A DNA stretch of 64,000 nucleotides from Senimuribacter intestinalis (GTDB taxonomy: Bacteria > Bacillota > Clostridia > Peptostreptococcales > Anaerovoracaceae). The notes beneath the pieces were generated by a model that was not told the DNA's origin, ran no database searches, and saw only the letters and a program-made list of their open reading frames with translations. The stretch covers positions 67,756 through 131,755 of the forward strand of contig CALPCJ010000009.1 in assembly GCA_943192975.1 (NCBI GenBank), given 5' to 3'. Shown one piece after another: positions 1 through 8,290 of the stretch; positions within the stretch are counted from its first letter, which is position 1; every line of letters begins with the position of its first letter. A program made the translations under genes and the position numbers.

Positions 1-291
1 GATCTGATAGTCTATGTATTTTTTTCGGTCAAAAGAATCCTTTGCATAGAAAGTAAGTTTCTCCTTTATCTCCGCTGGATAGCCATAAAACCCAAAAATT
101 TGGTATCTCTTCTGCAGGTTCAAATCGTACTCCGCCAGCACTGAATCCGCCCAAAGGCTGCAAAGCGCCTTGGTACTTCCTGCTACCGCTTTCTCCTTGG
201 ATACCCCCGTAAAGGTAAAGATCATCATGACCAGAGATACAAAAAACACACAGATGAAAACTGTAACTGAGCCTCTTTTATTGCTGAACAT
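1..291 (-). CDS. Flp/Tad-associated surface protein, DUF5702-like (partial)
   Basis: The reading frame opens with ATG at 291 and runs off the left edge of the window after 97 codons, so the C-terminus is missing. The N-terminus has a short basic stretch (MFSNKRGS) followed by one hydrophobic segment (about residues 8-27). This is the layout of the DUF5702/TadG-like proteins that end Tad pilus operons in Clostridia. The start lies 14 bases inside the end of the TadE-like gene, consistent with translational coupling. The role in pilus assembly or surface display is inferred from position and topology only; the family assignment is tentative. Confidence 0.55.
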   Translation of the reverse strand, partial: MFSNKRGSVTVFICVFFVSLVMMIFTFTGVSKEKAVAGSTKALCSLWADSVLAEYDLNLQKRYQIFGFYGYPAEIKEKLTFYAKDSFDRKKYIDYQI

Positions 292-607
292 CAATACCTG
301 CCGCCTCCCCCAATCTGATGATCTGCGAAGGATATACTGCGTAAATCCTGCCAAAAATATCATTTTCCATCACAATACTGCTCACGCCTCTCAGCTGTTT
401 CGATACTGAGTCCCTATCCTCCAGCTTTTTATATACAGCACGGCTTTCAGCAGCTTCTTCTTGCAATCTCTCGTGAAGATTCAGCTGGCAGTCGAGGCAG
501 GCATAGTAGTAAACAATCAGCAAAATGAGACTGCAAATCACCAGAATCAGCAGCGGAATCACTATGGTAGCCTCTACCATATCACTGCCCCGCCTGCTTC
601 TCATCAT
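278..607 (-). CDS. TadE-like pilus assembly / pseudopilin protein
   Basis: This 109-residue protein begins with an Arg-rich head (MMRSRRGSD) and then the TadE signature, M-V-E-A-T-I-V-I-P, leading into one long hydrophobic helix (residues about 11-33). The rest is a soluble domain. TadE-family proteins are minor pseudopilins processed by the prepilin peptidase and needed for Flp pilus assembly at the cell envelope. The start codon overlaps the stop of the upstream pilin gene as ATGA, and the 3' end overlaps the next gene. The conserved SDMVEAT motif and operon position make the call solid, although the exact subtype (TadE or TadF) is not resolved. Confidence 0.8.
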   Translation of the reverse strand: MMRSRRGSDMVEATIVIPLLILVICSLILLIVYYYACLDCQLNLHERLQEEAAESRAVYKKLEDRDSVSKQLRGVSSIVMENDIFGRIYAVYPSQIIRLGEAAGIDVQQ

Positions 608-744
608 CCGTTGAGTCCTTTAAAGGTATTATTGACAAAGGTGGTAATCTCCGTCTTAAAAATTAGTCCCAGCGCCACAGCAAGCGCAATTAAAATCGCC
701 ACCTGTACCAGTTCCATTCCTTTTTTGTTTTTTAATACTCTCAT
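604..744 (-). CDS. Flp-like pilin, 46 aa
   Basis: A 46-residue protein with a short basic leader (MRVLKNKKG), then M-E-L-V-Q-V-A-I-L and a hydrophobic helix, ending in a polar tail. This matches the size and architecture of Flp-type pilins cleaved after the leader glycine by a TadV/CpaA-type peptidase. The glutamate lies two residues after the presumed cleavage glycine rather than at the classical fifth position, so the processing site may differ. A good ribosome site (AAGGAGT) precedes ATG at 744, and the stop overlaps the TadE-like start (ATGA). The context between tadC and tadE supports its being the structural subunit. Confidence 0.75.
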   Translation of the reverse strand: MRVLKNKKGMELVQVAILIALAVALGLIFKTEITTFVNNTFKGLNG

Positions 745-787
745 TATATGTACACTCCTTCCTTCATTTTCTTTCTTTTTAACTTTA

Positions 788-1780
788 TTACATCTGCAGC
801 ATTGCAGGCGCTGCTGTAATCAGAATCAGCACTAGCAACAGAATCGCCAGAGGAAATGCCATTTTGGTTTCCGCTGCTCTGCCGCGCTCCTCTGCCAGCT
901 TTTTTCTCTGCTCCCAGAGCAAATCTCGCTCGCTTTCCAGCTTGTCCGACAGGTCCACACCCTTAAACTGATTGTCTGTAATGATGTTAATCATACGTGA
1001 GAACTCTCTGACTTGCAGCTTCTTTCCAAACTGTCCCATGACAGTAACTAAACTGCTTCCCGTTTCTAAAGATGCAGCCTTAATTCGGCAAATTAGATCT
1101 CCCATCGGACTTTCCCGCTGTCCTGCCGCATACCCGTCTGCAATCCTTGCAAACGCATCATTAAAAATCAACCCGCTGTTTAAAAGCAGTAAAAGCTGAT
1201 TATTAAAACCAGGCAATTCCCTTCGAATACCGTCGGTTATACGCTTTTGCGCAGCCTTTTCCTTCTCCTTCTGATTTCGGTAAAGAGCAAATAATGCCAG
1301 CGGAAAGAGCAGCAGACTGAGCAGAAATTGAGGACTTCGGTTTTTCGACCAGATGATTCTCGTTCCATCGTCAAGTTTTGCAGGCAGCGCAATGAGTTCT
1401 CCCTCTTCCTCTTCCAGTTTTTCTGAAAGCGCCTGAAGCTCCGATTTTAGACCCTCCTCCTTAGATGTTTTCTTCTGCGTCGCCTTTGCAGCAGGCTTTT
1501 CATCCGTAAAAGATAAAAGCACCTCAATCCTTGTACGCACACCGTCCTTTTCTCCTTCGATGACAACAGGCACAGACTGTCCGCTCTGTCTGTCAGAAAT
1601 GCGGAGCGCCGTCAGCTGACCGTTTTTCCCAGTCACATAATATCCTGCTTGTCTTACTTCGATAATCACCTGAAAAGTCAGAAGAAAAACGACTGCTGAA
1701 AATAACAGTACCACAAGCTTTCTATTTTCTATGCAAAAGACAGCAATAGGCAGTTTCTCTATCTTTTCTCTATACTTCAA
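788..1780 (-). CDS. tadC: TadC-like type II secretion F-domain membrane protein
   Basis: This 330-residue inner-membrane protein has a hydrophobic helix near residues 23-45, a second near 145-165, a cytoplasmic T2SSF-like domain and a C-terminal hydrophobic anchor (LAILLLVLILITAAPAML). TadC pairs with TadB to form the platform on which the CpaF/TadA ATPase drives Flp pilus extrusion. The likely start is TTG at 1780, preceded by AAAGGA. It overlaps the end of tadB by 11 bases. An acidic and lysine-rich insertion (about residues 95-130) separates the first two membrane segments. Assignment rests on order in the operon and topology, because sequence conservation in this family is low. Confidence 0.75.
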   Translation of the reverse strand: MKYREKIEKLPIAVFCIENRKLVVLLFSAVVFLLTFQVIIEVRQAGYYVTGKNGQLTALRISDRQSGQSVPVVIEGEKDGVRTRIEVLLSFTDEKPAAKATQKKTSKEEGLKSELQALSEKLEEEEGELIALPAKLDDGTRIIWSKNRSPQFLLSLLLFPLALFALYRNQKEKEKAAQKRITDGIRRELPGFNNQLLLLLNSGLIFNDAFARIADGYAAGQRESPMGDLICRIKAASLETGSSLVTVMGQFGKKLQVREFSRMINIITDNQFKGVDLSDKLESERDLLWEQRKKLAEERGRAAETKMAFPLAILLLVLILITAAPAMLQM

Positions 1781-2516
1781 TGGCTGTAATCCTTTCTATC
1801 ATCACGTAAGCTAACACCGTCGCAAGAAGCGCCAGACTCATCAAAATTTTGCCCGCCAAGGACTCATACATCACTGCCAGATAATCGGGCGAAGTCAGCT
1901 GCAGAAACAATACGATAAAAATCGGCATTGCTGTAATCAGTCGGCCTTCCAGCTTTTTCTGAGATATCATAGTTTTAATCTCTGTTTCTATAGCAATTTT
2001 GTCACCGATAACAGCAGCCGCCCTGTTGACTGCAAGAACCAGATTCCCGCCCGTCTCTCTGACCGCACGAAAAACCTGCGTAAAGTCCTCGATATCCGAA
2101 ATTCCGCTGCGAGAAGCAAAGTCCTCCCAGACAGAAATATCTGTTGCCCCAGTTTCCTTCATCTTTCTCAGCATATAGAGCAGCTCACAAACAATCAGAG
2201 CCTGTTCTCCATAAATTTCCGAAAGATTAGAAACTGCTTCTTCAATCGCCTCTTCCATGTGTCTGCCCGCAGCAAAGGAAGATGACAAACTGAACAGCAA
2301 ATCCCGAAACTGCCCTAAAAGCTGTTTCTTTCTGCGCGCCGCCTGATACCCGCAGTAAACAGACAGCAATTTGGGATAGAAAAAAGGAAATAAAATGCCC
2401 CACAGTAAGGTTCCATAAAATATATAACCGCAGAAAATCCATGCGAATGCAAAGCCTAAGGCTACTGCCACTTTTTCCCTTGAGGTTGCCTGATAAATTT
2501 TGTAGTCGTAAATCAT
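1770..2516 (-). CDS. tadB: TadB-like type II secretion F-domain membrane protein
   Basis: This protein has 248 residues. It has two N-terminal membrane segments, a central T2SSF-type cytoplasmic domain (ending around the TQVFRAVRETGGNLV stretch typical of TadB/TadC) and two C-terminal hydrophobic helices. It is the platform partner of TadC in Flp pilus secretion. Its ATG at 2516 overlaps the cpaF stop as ATGA, and its 3' end overlaps tadC, so the three genes are translationally coupled. The R-E-T-G-G-N-L motif is characteristic of the family, giving good confidence in the fold. TadB rather than TadC is assigned from gene order. Confidence 0.8.
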   Translation of the reverse strand: MIYDYKIYQATSREKVAVALGFAFAWIFCGYIFYGTLLWGILFPFFYPKLLSVYCGYQAARRKKQLLGQFRDLLFSLSSSFAAGRHMEEAIEEAVSNLSEIYGEQALIVCELLYMLRKMKETGATDISVWEDFASRSGISDIEDFTQVFRAVRETGGNLVLAVNRAAAVIGDKIAIETEIKTMISQKKLEGRLITAMPIFIVLFLQLTSPDYLAVMYESLAGKILMSLALLATVLAYVMIERITAIEV

Positions 2517-3715
2517 AAAGTCCTGCCTCTAAGACGCAGCTTGGACTGACTGACAAGAGGATTTCCAGTAGCACTAAGCTGCCTTTTATCGCTTAGTAAA
2601 AAGAGTGGGTTTAAAACATATTTGCCATGCTCAAAATCCACCAGTTCCTGCACCTCAAGCACCCTCCTGTCGCCGCCTGGAAGCCTTCCCAAGTGAATCA
2701 TAATGTCTATGCCTTCCACAATCTGCGCTCTGATAGCATCTATGGGAATCTGCACACCCATCAAATACATGGATTCAAGCCTTCGCAGCATGCCGGAAAC
2801 CGAATTGCCGTGACCTGTAGCCAGACAGCCGTCATGCCCTGTGTTCATGGCATTCATCATGTCCGCCACTTCCTTGCCTCTGACTTCTCCTACGATAATC
2901 CGATCGGGTCTCATTCGCAGACTGGTCTTAATCAGCATGTCCATAGAAATCATACCCTGACCTAAAGCATTGGCATTGCGGCATTCCATCTGCACCAGAT
3001 TCGCGATGTGATTCATGGCTAGTTCCGTGGAATCCTCAATGACGATGACCCGCTCCTGTACCGGAATAAAATCGGACAAGGCGTTGAGAAATGTTGTCTT
3101 TCCTGAAGAAGTTCCCCCGCTGACGAAGATGTTATAGCCGCAGGCAACCAGTGTTTTCAGATATTCCGCGCATTCTGCAGTCAAAGTGCCGCTTTTTACC
3201 ATCTGTTCCATGGTAATTCTCTCTCTGGCAAATTTTCTGATGGTGAGAACAGGGCCTCCTGCCGCGACATTTTTATAGACTGCATTGACTCTGCTGCCGC
3301 CGGGCAACCTCGCGTCCAAAATCGGGTGCATTTCATTGATTTCCCGATGCACACCCGCCGCAATATTTCTGATGATTTCCTCCAGCTCCTCCGTAGAATC
3401 AAAATGCTCATCGGTACAAACCATATCTCCGCCGGTTTCCAAAAAGAATCGATCCTTTCCATTAATCATAATCTCATTGATTGACGCATCTTCTATGTAC
3501 TCTTCCAAAATCCCCAGCTTGCTTCTGGTCCTCGCATAAAGGGTTCTGATGACAGCGTGAAGTTCTGAAAGTTCTATTTCCTCTGCGTCAGCAAAGACCA
3601 CATCTTCTATGATTTCCATAGCCTGCTGCCTGCTTAAATTCTCTTCTGCCGCGAGAATTTTCTCACGCACCCTGGCAGTCTTCTCCTCCAGGTACATAGC
3701 TCTTTCCCTCTCCAT
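2513..3715 (-). CDS. cpaF: CpaF/TadA-family pilus assembly ATPase
   Basis: A secretion ATPase of about 400 residues that powers Flp pilus biogenesis at the cytoplasmic face of TadB/TadC. It shows the N-terminal region of the family (SINEIMINGKD), a Walker A motif (SGGTSSGKTTFL), the acidic RVIVIEDSTEL Walker-like box, an R-P-D-R-I-I-V-G-E-V-R-G segment and the histidine box (ATGHGNS). The frame is open further upstream to 3976, but that extension lies antiparallel-free inside the cpaE-like gene and looks non-coding. ATG at 3715 follows AAGGAGG very closely, and ATG at 3697 follows GAGAGGG at better spacing, so the exact start is uncertain by six codons. It overlaps the upstream gene by about 50 bases. 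Confidence 0.9.
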   Translation of the reverse strand: MERERAMYLEEKTARVREKILAAEENLSRQQAMEIIEDVVFADAEEIELSELHAVIRTLYARTRSKLGILEEYIEDASINEIMINGKDRFFLETGGDMVCTDEHFDSTEELEEIIRNIAAGVHREINEMHPILDARLPGGSRVNAVYKNVAAGGPVLTIRKFARERITMEQMVKSGTLTAECAEYLKTLVACGYNIFVSGGTSSGKTTFLNALSDFIPVQERVIVIEDSTELAMNHIANLVQMECRNANALGQGMISMDMLIKTSLRMRPDRIIVGEVRGKEVADMMNAMNTGHDGCLATGHGNSVSGMLRRLESMYLMGVQIPIDAIRAQIVEGIDIMIHLGRLPGGDRRVLEVQELVDFEHGKYVLNPLFLLSDKRQLSATGNPLVSQSKLRLRGRTL

Positions 3716-4712
3716 GACCTCCTCCTTCCATAATTTCCCGAGCAAGAATACCGATTTCCATGCCGTAATTCTTCTCAAGACGCAAATCAGTATCCCTCTG
3801 AGCCGCGATATAAAGGGTCTGAGGCTCTTGTTCGCAAACCATATCATCTGCAAAATTCTCCACCCGTAAAAGCCTGCCCTGATCAATTCGCTTAAATATT
3901 TCCCGGGCAATCCTCTGCCTATATTTCCCAGGACGAACTCGCTGACTATCGCACAGCATAACGGTACAGTCGGCATAGCCCAGCATCTTCCGATTCTCTC
4001 GGCTCAGGTGATTGCCCATATCCACGATGAGAAAATCATATTTCCCAAGCTGATCAATCTTGTTCAGAAAGCGGCGCATGAGAAACGGCTTCATTTCGCT
4101 GAAGTAGGAATTAATCACGCCCGTGTTTACAAAATCCAACTCTTCCCTTTCTGTAATAAATGCGCTGATAGGAAACTCTTTCTCCTGATCCAGATAATAA
4201 AGCAGCTTCATCAAACTCTCCTCCCCATCCTCAGACAAATATTTTCTGGAATCGTCGATGGGGCAGAGATTTAGGTACAAAGATCTGCTGCCATAAATTC
4301 TGTGCAGCATACAGGCTGTAGCAATGGCTGACGATGTGGTGCCGCAGCCGCCGCTTTCTCCGAGAAATACCAGCAGTCTGCAGTTGCTGTCACCTTTGGT
4401 TTCAACAACTTTACCTGTTACCTTAAAGTAAATAAAAAGAAGACTGTTCATCAAATTCTGACTTTCCATATAGCGATATAGCCGGTAAGGCGGCTCACCC
4501 GTATACTGTACAGCCGCCATATCGCGGACAAGTTCAATGACCCGTTTATCACCTGAAGGCTTCTCCGTCAGAATCAAATCACAAAAGTCACCTTCGGCTA
4601 TACTGCCTAAAAGATAAAAGCGCATGCAGCTGTCCTCTCTGGCAAGGACAATGGAAAGAGCCTGCGCAAAGGCATGATCCTCCAAAGCAATACCCACTTT
4701 TATAATTTCCAT
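3663..4712 (-). CDS. CpaE/TadZ-like ParA-type ATPase with degenerate P-loop
   Basis: This 349-residue protein has an N-terminal receiver-like region and, from about residue 110, a ParA/MinD-type ATPase fold. CpaE/TadZ proteins position the Flp pilus machine in the cell. The expected deviant Walker A (K-G-G-x-G-K-S/T) reads G-E-S-G-G-C-G-T-T-S here, lacking both lysines. A D-F-L-I-V-D-M-G-N-H Walker B-like segment and a T-V-M-L-C-D-S strand are retained. The protein may therefore bind nucleotide poorly or act as a scaffold (inference). It is the first gene of the operon: AAGGAGGG precedes ATG at 4712, with a promoter immediately upstream. Confidence 0.75.
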   Translation of the reverse strand: MEIIKVGIALEDHAFAQALSIVLAREDSCMRFYLLGSIAEGDFCDLILTEKPSGDKRVIELVRDMAAVQYTGEPPYRLYRYMESQNLMNSLLFIYFKVTGKVVETKGDSNCRLLVFLGESGGCGTTSSAIATACMLHRIYGSRSLYLNLCPIDDSRKYLSEDGEESLMKLLYYLDQEKEFPISAFITEREELDFVNTGVINSYFSEMKPFLMRRFLNKIDQLGKYDFLIVDMGNHLSRENRKMLGYADCTVMLCDSQRVRPGKYRQRIAREIFKRIDQGRLLRVENFADDMVCEQEPQTLYIAAQRDTDLRLEKNYGMEIGILAREIMEGGGHGEGKSYVPGGEDCQGA

Positions 4713-4736
4713 ACACTCCCTCCTTTCGGTAGGGAT

Positions 4737-4765
4737 ATAGTATCATTTTTGTAAATAACTGTCAA
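4737..4765 (-). promoter_or_regulatory. Sigma-A promoter of the Tad operon
   Basis: On the minus strand TTGACA (4765-4760) is followed by a 17-base spacer and TACTAT (4742-4737). Transcription would start about 20 bases before the cpaE-like ATG. The seven overlapping genes downstream have no other obvious promoter. Confidence 0.8.
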
Positions 4766-4783
4766 CCATTTTTTCCTATAATT

Positions 4784-5464
4784 TTACTTATTTGCTAATT
4801 CTTTCAGTTTTTTCAGTGCGCAGCTGAGCCCGCCGATTTCGTCAATCAGCCCCATTTTTACAGCGTCAGAGCCGAATAGTACCGTGCCCACATCGTTGGA
4901 CATATTTCCTGTCTGATTCATCTTTTCTTCTACATCTGCCTTTGATGCATGAGAATGTTTGACAATAAAATCTACCACTCGTTCCTGCGTCTTTCGCATA
5001 TACTCAAATGTTGCGTCCGCTGTAATCAGTGTGCCGCTGGTTCTAATGGGGTGCATGGTCATAGTCGCAGTCTCAGCTACAAAGGAATAATCCGCAGAAA
5101 CGGCAAGAGGAATACCGATGCTGTGACCACCTCCGATGACTAATGTCACAGTTGGCTTTGATAAAGACGCAATCAGCTCCGCAAGGGCAAGCCCTGCTTC
5201 CACATCGCCTCCGACAGTATTTAAAATCAGCAGAAGCCCCTTAATATCCGGATTTTCCTCCACTACCACAAGCTGCGGAATCAGATGTTCATACTTGGTA
5301 GTCTTGTTATCGCTTGGCAGCGTGGTATGCCCTTCAATGCTGCCGATAATATTGATATACTGATAGTCTGACTGGAAATTTGTTCCTGTCGTTAAAACAC
5401 CCAACTCCTTAATCAAATCGCTGGTTTCTTTTTTTTCTTCCTGCTTTTCTTTTTCTTCACTCAT
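4784..5464 (-). CDS. ClpP-fold serine protease, TepA-like
   Basis: This 226-residue protein of the ClpP/crotonase fold is related to TepA (translocation-enhancing protein), a cytoplasmic protease tied to membrane protein or secretory-peptide turnover in Firmicutes. The N-terminus is a charged Lys/Glu stretch (residues 1-18). Family marks are L-N-T-V-G-G-D-V-E-A-G, the presumed nucleophile in G-G-G-H-S-I-G-I-P and a histidine in M-H-P-I-R-T-S-G. The frame extends upstream to 5569, but ATG at 5464 is preceded by AAAGGGTG and matches the family start. It has no membrane segment. It lies between the pilus operon and the divergent ylmC-like gene; substrate unknown. Confidence 0.8.
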   Translation of the reverse strand: MSEEKEKQEEKKETSDLIKELGVLTTGTNFQSDYQYINIIGSIEGHTTLPSDNKTTKYEHLIPQLVVVEENPDIKGLLLILNTVGGDVEAGLALAELIASLSKPTVTLVIGGGHSIGIPLAVSADYSFVAETATMTMHPIRTSGTLITADATFEYMRKTQERVVDFIVKHSHASKADVEEKMNQTGNMSNDVGTVLFGSDAVKMGLIDEIGGLSCALKKLKELANK

Positions 5465-5522
5465 ATTTTTCACCCTTTCGTCGTAAAATTTAAATATATT
5501 ATCTGCAAAGGATGTGTAATTT

Positions 5523-5756
5523 ATGCTATTAAGTGAAATCGGAGATAAAGAGGTCATCGACCTTTCCAAAGGCAGCCGTCACGGCTCTTTCTGGGATGCA
5601 GAAATTCTCTTTGACGAGCAGACAGGAAAAATCAGAGCGCTGCTTGTGCCCAACTTTGTGTCTAAAAGCCGCTTCACCGCAGGACATGACACCATGCAGC
5701 TTCCCTGGGAGTCCATCGTGAAAATCGGCGAGGATATGATTATCTTCCGGTCGTAA
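5523..5756 (+). CDS. YlmC/YmxH-family PRC-barrel protein
   Basis: A 77-residue small beta-rich protein of the YlmC/YmxH sporulation-associated family. Recognisable elements are L-S-E-I-G-D-K-E-V-I-D-L at the start, the F-W-D-A-E-I-L-F-D turn, the central L-L-V-P strand and the final W-E-S-I-V-K-I-G-E-D-M-I-I motif. These proteins are widespread in endospore formers, but their biochemical role is not established. The ribosome site is weak (AAAGGATG). The gene starts back to back with the tepA-like gene and is monocistronic as far as can be seen. Confidence 0.8.
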   Translation: MLLSEIGDKEVIDLSKGSRHGSFWDAEILFDEQTGKIRALLVPNFVSKSRFTAGHDTMQLPWESIVKIGEDMIIFRS

Positions 5757-5890
5757 ATCAGTTTCGACAGAACTTGAAAAATTTTGATAAAATCTTAAGA
5801 TTTTCTTAGCTTTTCCCGTTTTTCTTGAAAATAAGACTTTAGTAGGATATACTATAATAGATGAACTTTGTTAGGGAACGGGAAAAAGAG

Positions 5891-6607
5891 ATGAAGAAGA
5901 AATTTCAAAATTGGTACGGGACGCATATGGACAAGTGGATTCCTGCCTATGCGTTTTTTTCATTGATAGGCTGCTTTGTATGGAACTGTCTCGTCTACTC
6001 TATTACACAGCATCTGGGCTCAAATCTTTACCATTATGACTTTACGACGGGCTTTGACCGCAGCGTGCCCTTTTGTCCTGCTTGGGTATCAATCTATGTA
6101 CTCAGCTTTCCTTTCTGGGTCATCAGCTACGCTTTGACAGCGAGGGAAAACAGCAAGGAATTTTGGTATCGCTTTGTCTTTGCCGATATGCTTGCAAGAG
6201 TCGTCTGCGGTGTGTTCTTTCTGCTGATTCCGACTACTAATGTAAGGCCAGAAATTACTGGTGACGGATTCTGGGACAACGCCATGGCATTCATCTATGC
6301 AATGGATATGCCCTACGACCTGTTTCCGTCTATCCACTGTTTGGCAAGCCTGATGTGCTATCTGGGAATCCGAAAATGCAGTACGCTTCCAAAGACTTAT
6401 CGATATGGAACTTTGGTATTTGCAATTCTGGTTTTCATCTCCACCCAGTTTACCAAGCAGCACTATATCGTCGATGTCATCGGCGGCATCACCGTTGCTC
6501 TTGGCTGTTTTACGCTGAGCATGCACTGCAATGCTTACAAACTGCCCGAGCGGCTCTTTGCAAAAATACATATGAAAGTATTTGGAGACTACTGCAATGA
6601 GTCATAA
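5891..6607 (+). CDS. PAP2-superfamily membrane phosphatase
   Basis: This membrane protein of about 238 residues has around six hydrophobic segments and the PAP2 phosphatase motifs in relaxed form: N-V-R-P (residue 125 region), the catalytic loop F-P-S-I-H and the C-terminal Q-H-Y-I-V-D-V-I-G-G. It resembles the PAP2_3/inositol-phosphorylceramide-synthase-like branch, which acts on lipid phosphates at the membrane. The first in-frame ATG is at 5861, but a TATAAT-like element at 5853 makes ATG 5891, with GGGAAAAAGAG before it, the better start. It overlaps the next gene and begins a run of lipid genes ending with psd, so a phosphatidic-acid or phosphatidylglycerophosphate phosphatase role is plausible but not shown. 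Confidence 0.75.
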   Translation: MKKKFQNWYGTHMDKWIPAYAFFSLIGCFVWNCLVYSITQHLGSNLYHYDFTTGFDRSVPFCPAWVSIYVLSFPFWVISYALTARENSKEFWYRFVFADMLARVVCGVFFLLIPTTNVRPEITGDGFWDNAMAFIYAMDMPYDLFPSIHCLASLMCYLGIRKCSTLPKTYRYGTLVFAILVFISTQFTKQHYIVDVIGGITVALGCFTLSMHCNAYKLPERLFAKIHMKVFGDYCNES

Positions 6608-7646
6608 GAAAAAAATTATTTTTAACTGCATATTTCTGCTGGTTTGTTTTGCCCTTACCATGTACTACGTCTTTCACGGTCAGGACTTTTCCAAGATCAT
6701 GTCCTATGTGAAAGATGCCCACAGCCTTTACTGGCTCCTCGGAGTAGTGCTGGTCATCGGCTTTATTCTCGGCGAATCAGTGATTATATTTTATCTGATG
6801 AGAAGTCTTGGGAAGCAACCAAAGCTGAATCACTGTTTTCTCTACTCTTTTGTAGGATTCTTCTTCAGTCTGGTTACACCATCTGCCACTGGCGGACAGC
6901 CTGCTCAGGTTTTGTTCATGAAAAAGGACAAACTGCCTGTGCACCTGTCGACTCTGGTGCTTTTACTTGTCACCATCACCTACAAGCTGGTTTTGGTCAT
7001 TATCGGAATTGCAGTTCTGATTTTAAGACCCTCTTTCGTCATGACCTGCCTTAATCCAATTATGCACTGGGTTTGGCTTGGGATTTTCCTAAATGTCCTG
7101 TGTGTAGGCGGCATGCTATGCCTGGTATTTTCACCCGGTCTTGCAAAACGTATCGTTATGGCATGCTTTTTTCTTCTAAAAAGGCTTACCAGCTCAAAAA
7201 AAGTCCACAGCTTTGAATCAAAGCTTTCCGGCAGTATGGACAAATACAGCGCTGCTGCTAGCTATTTTGAACATCACAAGAGGATTCTGTTCAACGTTTT
7301 GGCATTGACATTCCTGCAGAGAATTTTTTTATTCTTTATCACATGGCTAGTGCTTTGTTCCTTTGATATCACAGGGATTAATGCCCTTGAGGCCGTTACC
7401 CTGCAGGCGATGATTTCCGTTGCAGTCGACATGCTTCCGCTGCCTGGTGGTATGGGAATCAGCGAGCACTTGTTTCAGGCGGTGTTCTTGCCGATTTGCG
7501 GCAGTGTGCTGACCATTCCTGTCATGATTGTCAGCCGCGGAATCAGCTTTTACACACAGCTTTTCATCAGTGCGGTCTTTACTGTTATTGCATATTTTGT
7601 TGTATTTAGAGAGGGAAAAGAGAAAAAAAATGATCGGATTTTATAA
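6597..7646 (+). CDS. LPG-synthase-type transmembrane protein (flippase-like, UPF0104)
   Basis: An integral membrane protein of 349 residues with about eight hydrophobic helices. It shows the lysylphosphatidylglycerol-synthase transmembrane-domain hallmarks: the S-L-V-T-P-S-A-T-G-G-Q-P-A-Q segment near residue 100 and the late L-P-L-P-G-G-M-G-I-S-E motif near residue 285. There is no C-terminal aminoacyl-transferase domain, so it is the stand-alone form often annotated as a lipid flippase-like protein. ATG at 6597 sits inside the end of the PAP2 gene, preceded by GGAG. Neighbouring phosphatidylserine synthase and decarboxylase genes suggest a part in phospholipid handling; the transport direction and lipid are unknown. 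Confidence 0.8.
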   Translation: MSHKKKIIFNCIFLLVCFALTMYYVFHGQDFSKIMSYVKDAHSLYWLLGVVLVIGFILGESVIIFYLMRSLGKQPKLNHCFLYSFVGFFFSLVTPSATGGQPAQVLFMKKDKLPVHLSTLVLLLVTITYKLVLVIIGIAVLILRPSFVMTCLNPIMHWVWLGIFLNVLCVGGMLCLVFSPGLAKRIVMACFFLLKRLTSSKKVHSFESKLSGSMDKYSAAASYFEHHKRILFNVLALTFLQRIFLFFITWLVLCSFDITGINALEAVTLQAMISVAVDMLPLPGGMGISEHLFQAVFLPICGSVLTIPVMIVSRGISFYTQLFISAVFTVIAYFVVFREGKEKKNDRIL

Positions 7647-8277
7647 CTACACAGTAATACTTACTTATATGAGTCTTTTATCAGCTATGATCGGCATGAC
7701 TTTTGCCACCACAGGGCACTTCAAAATGGCAGTCTTTTGCCTCGCCCTTTCTGGCTTTTTCGATATGTTTGACGGAAAGGTTGCCAGACGCAAATTGGAC
7801 AGAACCGATGACGAAAAACTCTTCGGCATTCAGCTGGATTCCCTTTGTGATGTCGTTGCCTTTGGCGCCCTGCCGGGACTTCTGTGCTATTGTCTGGGGG
7901 TTCGCGGCAGTCTGGGCATGCTTGCAATCGGCTTTTACTGTATCTGCGGCGTCATCAGGCTGGCTTTTTTTAACGTAATCGAAACCAACAATTTCTTTTC
8001 AGAAGAAGAACACGAAAAGGTTTATCATGGACTTCCGATTACTTCTATTGCAGTGATTCTGCCGCTAATTTTTCTGCTTCGCTTTGTGGTAACCACCCGA
8101 GCTTTTGTCTTGATTCTCATCGTCATGCTCTTTGGCACAGGTACTCTGTTCATCGCTGACTTTAAAATGAAAAAGCCTAGCAATAAGGTTCTCGCTCTGC
8201 TGGTTCTCATTGTGGCAGCTGCCATCGCTGTAACCTTTGCTTATTCAAAACACCTGCTGCCTGCGGCGCTGGTGTAA
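7630..8277 (+). CDS. pssA: CDP-alcohol phosphatidyltransferase, probable phosphatidylserine synthase
   Basis: This 215-residue membrane enzyme carries the complete CDP-alcohol phosphotransferase signature D-x2-D-G-x2-A-R-x8-G-x3-D-x3-D, starting at D-M-F-D-G-K-V-A-R. It would condense CDP-diacylglycerol with serine. The specificity is inferred from the adjacent phosphatidylserine decarboxylase gene. About six hydrophobic helices follow the motif. ATG at 7630 lies inside the 3' end of the flippase-like gene; the longer upstream frame is rejected because it only reads through that gene. The decarboxylase gene follows after 13 bases, so synthesis of phosphatidylethanolamine is encoded as a unit. 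Confidence 0.85.
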   Translation: MIGFYNYTVILTYMSLLSAMIGMTFATTGHFKMAVFCLALSGFFDMFDGKVARRKLDRTDDEKLFGIQLDSLCDVVAFGALPGLLCYCLGVRGSLGMLAIGFYCICGVIRLAFFNVIETNNFFSEEEHEKVYHGLPITSIAVILPLIFLLRFVVTTRAFVLILIVMLFGTGTLFIADFKMKKPSNKVLALLVLIVAAAIAVTFAYSKHLLPAALV

Positions 8278-8290
8278 CGAGGTAGAAATT

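Noticed and set aside
3716..3976. N-terminal extension of cpaF by 87 codons
   Set aside because: It lies entirely within the cpaE-like gene in another frame, and family members start near M-E-R-E-R; a ribosome site is only found close to 3715.
5825..5858. TTGAAA/TATAAT promoter before the PAP2 gene
   Set aside because: The hexamers are 22 bases apart, too far for a normal sigma-A promoter; only the TATAAT part is suggestive.
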